A stretch of 64,000 bases of DNA from Lichtheimia corymbifera B2541 (taxonomy: Eukaryota; Mucoromycota; Mucoromycetes; Mucorales; Lichtheimiaceae). Under the pieces are notes generated by a model. It saw nothing but the letters and a program-made list of their open reading frames with translations, was not told where the DNA came from and did no database searches. Location: NCBI GenBank assembly GCA_000697475.1, contig JNEU01001123.1:1-64000 (forward strand). Reading direction: 5' to 3'. The position numbers were made by a program, and so were the translations under genes. Positions 58,666 through 64,000 of the stretch are shown in pieces; within the stretch, counting starts at the first letter, position 1, and each line of letters opens with the position of its first letter.

Positions 58666-59115
58666 AGTGCTCGAGAATCTCAAATGCCTGAGAGAACGCG
58701 TAAAAGAATGGAGCATAAATTCGTCTCGCGGAAGTAGAAAAGACCCATGTCAAGATTTTTGCATTGGCATAAATGAGCCGCGTACCTGTCTGTCTAGACC
58801 GCAGATCTACATGCAGATCGTTGTGTGAGCTTCAAATGCGTTGTTTAGCATGATAATGAATGAAACAATGACACACTTTTCCCCACTTCCCCCAATTCAT
58901 GGCCCCATCCGTGTATAGAGTCCTCTGATATCCAACATGCATTACCACCTAATTATCCTTGTTCTCAAAATGTTTGTATGTAATAAGCCTATTTTGGAAC
59001 AGAGATTGTAAGGCATCCCAAACCATATAAGCTGATCAACAATTAAGCACGTTAACGAAAACGAGTGGCATTTAAAATGGTGGTTGTTTAATTAAGAGAG
59101 AACACGTCTTGTTAT
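58666..59115. other. Spacer between oligoribonuclease and SDH1
   Basis: No gene seen. It should contain the promoter of the oligoribonuclease gene and the 3' UTR of SDH1, both on the minus strand. Confidence 0.45.
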
Positions 59116-61464
59116 CTAGTAGACACGGGCGAAAGGAGGAACAGGCTTGCACTCATTCTCATCAAGGGTGTTGGCTTCAACGGATCGGTAAGTAAGCTTG
59201 ACTTCACCAGTCTCTTGATCTTGGTATGAAAGAGTGTGCTTCATCCAGTTCTCATCATCACGTTCCTTGAAGTCTATAATACACACACGCATGCTGTTAA
59301 TGACTCGTTCCAATAAACGCTATGTATAATATTGGTAGTTACCATCACGAGCATGAGCACCACGGGACTCAGTGCGAACGGAAGCAGCGTGCATGGTTTG
59401 AGCGGCACAAGTCAACAAGTTTTGAAGTTCGAGGGTCTCGGTCAAATCAGTGTTCCAGATCATACCACGGTCAGAGACCTTGACATCAGAGAAGGATTTG
59501 AATACTTCATCAATCTTCTTGACACCTATGTCAAATGTCAATAAAACCGTATCATCCGTCATTTATATCACACATACCTTGATCCAAAGTCTCCTGAGTA
59601 CGGAAGACAGCAGCATCAGCCTGCATCACCTTTTGCATAGCAAGACGGATCTCAGAGGTACGCTTGCTACCATCAGCATTTCTTAACTTGTCAAGGTTGG
59701 CGATGGTGTCAGCACCTGCATCAGCAGCGAATGGCTTGAGAGGAGTACCGGGTTCAAGAGTTTCGGCAATGTGGTGAGCAACGGCACGACCAAAGACGAC
59801 AATGTCCAAAAGTGAGTTGGCACCAAGGCGGTTAGCACCGTGGACGGATACACAAGCAGCTTCACCAGCAGCGTACAATCCTGGAACAACAACATCTTCA
59901 CCCTTTTCATTTTGACGGATGACTTCACCGGTGTAACGAGTAGGGATACCACCCATGTTGTAATGGACAGTGGGCAACACAGGAATAGGTTCCTTGGTAA
60001 CATCAACACCAGCGAAAATGGCAGCGGTTTCAGAGATACCGGGAAGACGTTCATGAAGGACTTCGGCAGGCAAGTGATGCAATTGCAAGTAAATGTGATC
60101 CTTTTCTTCACCGACACCACGGCCTTCCTTGATTTCAAGAGTCATGGCACGAGAGACAACATCACGTGATGCAAGATCCTTAGCAGTAGGTGCATAACGC
60201 TCCATGAAACGTTCACCAGCAGAGTTGATCAAGATACCACCTTCACCACGAGAACCTTCAGTAATCAAACAACCAGCACCATAGATACCGGTAGGATGGA
60301 ATTGGACGAATTCAAGATCTTGCAAAGGAAGACCAGCACGAGCAACCATGGCGTTACCATCACCGGTACAAGTGTGAGCAGAAGTGCATGAGAAGTAGGC
60401 ACGACCATAACCACCAGTAGCAAGGACGGTCTTGTGGGAGCGGAAACGATGAATAGTACCATCCTCCATGTTGAGAGCAACCACACCCTTACATTCACCA
60501 TCTTCCATGATCAAATCCAAAGCAAAGTATTCGATGAAGTAGTTGGTGTTGTGGCGCAAAGATTGACCGTAGAGAGTGTGAAGAATGGCGTGACCAGTAC
60601 GATCAGCGACAGCAGCACAACGATAAGCTTGACCACCCTTGCCGAACTTTAAGCTTTGACCACCAAAGGCACGTTGGTAAATCTTCCCTTCTTCGGTACG
60701 AGAGAAAGGCACACCATAGTTTTCCAATTCGACGACGGTGTGAGGAGCTTCACGACACATGTAATGGATGGCATCTTGATCACCAAGCCAATCGGAACCC
60801 TTTACAGTATCATACATGTGCCATCTCCAATCGTCCTCAGTCATGTTGCCCAATGCTGCATTGATACCACCCTAAAAGAGGTAATCAGTATTACACGAAC
60901 TCCTCCATATCTCTCTACCAGTAATTCTTACCTGAGCAGCCACAGTGTGAGAACGGGTGGGGAACAACTTGGTGATACATGCAGTATTCAAACCAGCTTC
61001 AGCAAGACCAAAAGCAGCACGAAGACCAGCACCACCAGCACCAACAACAACAGCATCGTATTCGTGATCAATGACAGGGTATTTGCTGGCAATAGATCCC
61101 TATGATAACCATTAATATATAATGTCCTATACACGCACAAACACGATTCAACTTACGGAAGCTTCCTTGGCACGAAGAGGGTTGGTGGCCATCACTTGCA
61201 TTGCGGGCTTGGAATAGTGGAGACCACGAGCAGCCATGCGACCCGTAGAAGAACCTGAGAAGACAACAAGGCACACAATGCGTTAGTAGCTTGACATTAC
61301 AAGAAGGGGGGGAGGGTTGAACAAGTCGATTGGTTGCTGACGTACGAGTGGCGCGTGTCTATAAACATAAATGAGAGTGGTGGTTAGTGGACCAGGTCAA
61401 TAAGAATCTCCCAAGCCGTTGTACTTACTGCTGAATGGGATGCGGACTGCAATAGTTTCAACAT
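59116..61464 (-). CDS. SDH1: Succinate dehydrogenase flavoprotein subunit, mitochondrial
   Basis: Seven exons on the minus strand: 61464-61429, 61358-61346, 61254-61157, 61099-60932, 60871-59578, 59525-59343 and 59273-59116 (649 aa). It oxidises succinate to fumarate in complex II and the TCA cycle. A basic Ser/Thr/Arg-rich presequence ([19 protein letters not shown]) precedes the FAD Rossmann motif [37 protein letters not shown] carries the His that binds FAD covalently. [20 protein letters not shown] and [15 protein letters not shown] hold active-site residues. The C-terminus [10 protein letters not shown] is typical. Exon 2 is a 13-nt microexon within the presequence. Codon bias is strong, as in PEPCK. 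Confidence 0.97.
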
Positions 61465-62023
61465 GTTGATATATATGTAATATGCCCAATGAGTAGAAAA
61501 GAGAAGAGTGGGGGGAGTAGGGCGTAATAAGTGAGAGTGAGAGAGTGTTTGTGTGGAGAAAGAAAGGGCTGAACAGTCGTGTTTGAAGCTCACAAATGTT
61601 TTTGCCGGATTGCTCTCCGGAATAAGGCGATGCCGCTGTAGATGTGTATTATAAAATTCGCTCCACAGGCACAGTGGAGACAAAAAATCACATGCATGGG
61701 TCCGTTTCCCGTTGTCCATGTTCCCAAGACTTGATAATGTCCCTTATCTCTTTTTACTTTGTTGCACAAAAATCTATATACAGCTATTACACATACACAC
61801 TGATGTCGTCACAGTTATTCATGCCAAAATATGTATATATATATATATCATCCCTTTATACATGCGCATGTGTGCTGTGTGTGCGTGTCCTTGGAAACGC
61901 AAAGGAAGAATGAGATGTCAATAGCCAATCAAATAAACTCGTTTCATCATTGGTAGATCTTTTTGATTTACCTTTTACGCTTTCCAAGTAGTACAGCACA
62001 CCAAATGATGATGATGATCATTG
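61465..62023. other. Upstream region of SDH1, no gene seen
   Basis: Contains an alternating ta tract at about 61834-61849 and purine-rich leader sequence next to the SDH1 ATG. No supported gene. Confidence 0.45.
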
Positions 62024-62464
62024 TCATTGGCTAAACAAGCCTTGCCATTCACCTTGAGTGGATTGTAATTCACGTTCCAATATCTTGACTTTGCGTTCCA
62101 ATTGAACCACCTTGGCTGTAAGGTCATCATAGGCTGTGCGAACTTCCTTTTTGGCGTCATCCTCCTGGGAATCAGGTGATCCAGCGCTCACATAAGCGTC
62201 TCGTAGCGAAGTCAACACCACATTGATAGTAGCACATTCATCTCGCAGGAAATCAAGCTCATTTTCCAAAGCGGCAATTGCCCGCTGTGTTTGACGTGGC
62301 CTAGGCCTGGGTGTAGCGGGTGATGATGGTGTTGGTGTTGGTGGTGGTGGTGGAGGACTACTACTACTTGATGATTGGCTATTATCATCCATGAGCATGA
62401 ACAGATGCTGAGGAGACAAAGATGGGGATGCAATATAAGAAGATGGTAAAGAAGAAAAGGCCAT
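62024..62464 (-). CDS. Coiled-coil protein of unknown function (146 aa)
   Basis: Single exon of up to 146 aa. A Ser/Pro-rich N-terminal half (residues 1-58, with PPPPPPTPTPSSP) is followed by a helical C-terminal half. Heptad patterns run from about residue 60 to 140 (RAIAALENELDFLRDE, LTAKVVQLERKVKILERELQ), which predict a coiled coil. A TATA box (TATAAAA, minus strand, 62494-62500) lies only ~30 bp before the first ATG. The transcript may therefore start so close that Met-23 or Met-25 is used. No known family was recognised; a subunit or adaptor role is a guess. Confidence 0.6.
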   Translation of the reverse strand: MAFSSLPSSYIASPSLSPQHLFMLMDDNSQSSSSSSPPPPPPTPTPSSPATPRPRPRQTQRAIAALENELDFLRDECATINVVLTSLRDAYVSAGSPDSQEDDAKKEVRTAYDDLTAKVVQLERKVKILERELQSTQGEWQGLFSQ

Positions 62465-63415
62465 TACGCGTTAGTATGCAACGCGTGGTTTAGTTTTATA
62501 TGCCAAGAATACCCATAGCAACGGATCTGTGTGCATGTATGGAGATATGGGAAGGGGCGAATCGCCGGAAGAGTTTAAAAGCGTCTCGTAACATTACAGT
62601 GTACAGCAACGTCAAGTGCTCTTGTATATATGCGTGTATGCAAGTATGTGTGTGGGTGTGCAAACGTGCGTTTATAGCGGAACCCGTGGGCGAACAAGGT
62701 TTACTTTGAACAATTTCATTGGAAGACAGGGCATGTCAACGGTAGAATAAACTTTTCCTGCGTTTGCCTGATCAGGCGGCATGGCCGGCGGCGGCGAAAG
62801 TTGCAGCAAACCCGTATGAAGCATCCCAAATGCATCAACTGAAATGAGTATAGCTTGCTTATCCTTGGTTGTGAGAGAAAACTTAGATGCGTGGTGCACC
62901 ACGATGATACACAACAACACCACGATGATGATGAAGATGTGTGCATTTCTATATGCAATGTACGCTTACATCAAAGGCGGTCCCTGGTGCATCAAAGTTG
63001 TGTGTAAAGTAACTTTTGCCTTGTTCAGCGAAATAACCGATTTACTTGAAAGCAGCACCATCCTGTAATGTTCTTTTGTGACACGGAAAAGTCTCAATCA
63101 TGTGGTGCCCGCCTTTCTTTGTCTCACATGCAGCCATTATGCAAACACGCTTTACGGATTCGCTTTGTTGGGATCATTCATTCATTGTCTATGCTGCCTA
63201 TTACTCTCCATATTTGTCCATTTGAGAACATAGAAGAACATTAGATAAACACAGGGTTCTTTGTTTTCCTTGATGGTGATGGTGACACAGATCGTGTCAT
63301 TGTAATCTTGATCAAACCCAGTTTCCAAGGTGCTCTACTTGTTCCAAAAACTCTATTACGTTTATTCATATTTATTGGGTGCGATGTAATACATATGGCA
63401 ACCTGTGCCAAAAGT
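62465..63415. other. Intergenic region, no firm gene
   Basis: A minus frame at about 62679-62860 (with ILISVDAFGMLHTGLLQL) looks protein-like, but no start or upstream exon in the right phase could be found. Otherwise no gene; the right part is the 3' UTR of the histidine kinase gene. Confidence 0.35.
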
Positions 63416-64000
63416 CTAAGAGCGATGGGGAGCAAACTTTTTGATGGCTGCAATCAGCTCGGGAAGACGTAATGGCTTGGTTACATATTCATCCTAAAAA
63501 AGAGAAAAAAAATGTGTGAGACATGGTGAAGCCACATTATAATACACAGCCATGATCAATCTTACCATTCCAGCGTCCAAGCACTTTTCACGGTCTCCAA
63601 TCATTGCGTGTGCTGTCAATGCGATAATGGGTATACGAGAATGGGTTCCGGATTCGTGTTCGATATGGCGGATAAGCTGAGTGGCTTCAAATCCACCCAT
63701 CACAGGCATCTGCACATCCATCAATATCATATCGAAGGATTGCGTTTCAAATGCCTCCACTGCAAGCTTGCCGTTTGATACAATCTTGACGTTGTGTCCA
63801 ACCTTTTGAAGGATACGTAATGCGAGCTTTTGATTGACGACATTGTCTTCTGCCAGCAGAATCCGTAAAGGTGCAATCTTTCCAGAGTCACTTGGCAATG
63901 CGACATGGCTTTCGAGTGCTGGTAATAAAGCATCCAATAACTCGGGAAGGTTGCGTGGCGAATTGATGTAGGCGGTGATACCAAGATCGATGCATAATTT
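63416..64000 (-). CDS. Hybrid histidine kinase, C-terminal receiver domain (partial)
   Basis: The 3' end of a minus-strand gene whose 5' part is beyond the window. The exons seen are 64000-63566 (open at the edge) and 63493-63416. The frame first shows LGITAYINSPRNLPELLDALL, like the pseudo-receiver tail of hybrid kinases. A complete REC domain follows: ILLAEDNVVNQKLALRIL with the acidic pair, MILMDVQMPVMGGFEAT with the phospho-accepting Asp, PIIALTAHAM with the switch Thr, and DEYVTKPLRLPEL with the conserved Lys after the last intron. It would pass phosphate from the kinase to an HPt protein, as in osmotic and light signalling. The group cannot be told from this part. Confidence 0.9.

Noticed and set aside
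62679..62860. Protein-like minus frame (VDAFGMLHTGLLQL) next to the histidine kinase
   Set aside because: Attempts to splice it to upstream exons near 62970-63060 gave stops or frame breaks; it remains a possible remnant.

Overview
The window reads as nuclear DNA of a filamentous fungus, most likely an early-diverging Mucoromycota (Mucorales) species. Genes are split by many short introns (about 50-110 bp, GT-AG with CTNAC/CTGAT-like branch sites). The gene set (velvet and WOPR regulators, ATP-type PEPCK, mitochondrial SDH1, ARID/RSC9, GT5 and GT49 glycosyltransferases, hybrid histidine kinase) fits that group. The species cannot be fixed from the sequence alone.

Left part (1-6.5 kb): a partial LTR-retrotransposon end (LTR plus gag-like start), then a large nested palindrome (about 1.77-6.03 kb). 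Its arms carry a ~319-bp tandem repeat that is a dimer of ~155-165-bp monomers. From 7 to 49 kb lie ordinary genes: velvet factor (-), YjbQ-family protein (+), PEPCK (+), WOPR factor (-), GT49-like glycosyltransferase (+), a 98-aa unknown (+), a UBA/zinc-finger/UBX protein (+), a decayed RecQ-like helicase, a pyrimidine 5'-nucleotidase (-), a PPR protein (-), a class 3 (DAG) lipase (+), a small PPxY protein (-), a bZIP factor (+), a membrane-anchored GT5 enzyme (-), an ARID/RSC9 subunit (+) and an SH3/Ras-association scaffold (+). A peroxisomal-type acyl-CoA synthetase (+) follows at 49.8-52.1 kb.

From 52.5 to 57.6 kb a diverged relative of the left repeat returns, with the same flank, arm, satellite and hairpin modules in a different order. 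The right end carries oligoribonuclease (-), SDH1 (-), a coiled-coil protein (-) and the 3' end of a hybrid histidine kinase (-).

Exon structures were worked out by hand. Every complete multi-exon model listed gives a total length divisible by three with no internal stop. PEPCK, SDH1 and acyl-CoA synthetase are linked metabolically (gluconeogenesis, TCA cycle, fatty-acid use), but they are scattered and no operon-like arrangement is implied. The most unusual content is the nested inverted-repeat/satellite family, which could fold into very long hairpins. Also notable are the velvet and WOPR regulators about 5.3 kb apart and a GT49-like protein whose DXD motif appears lost.
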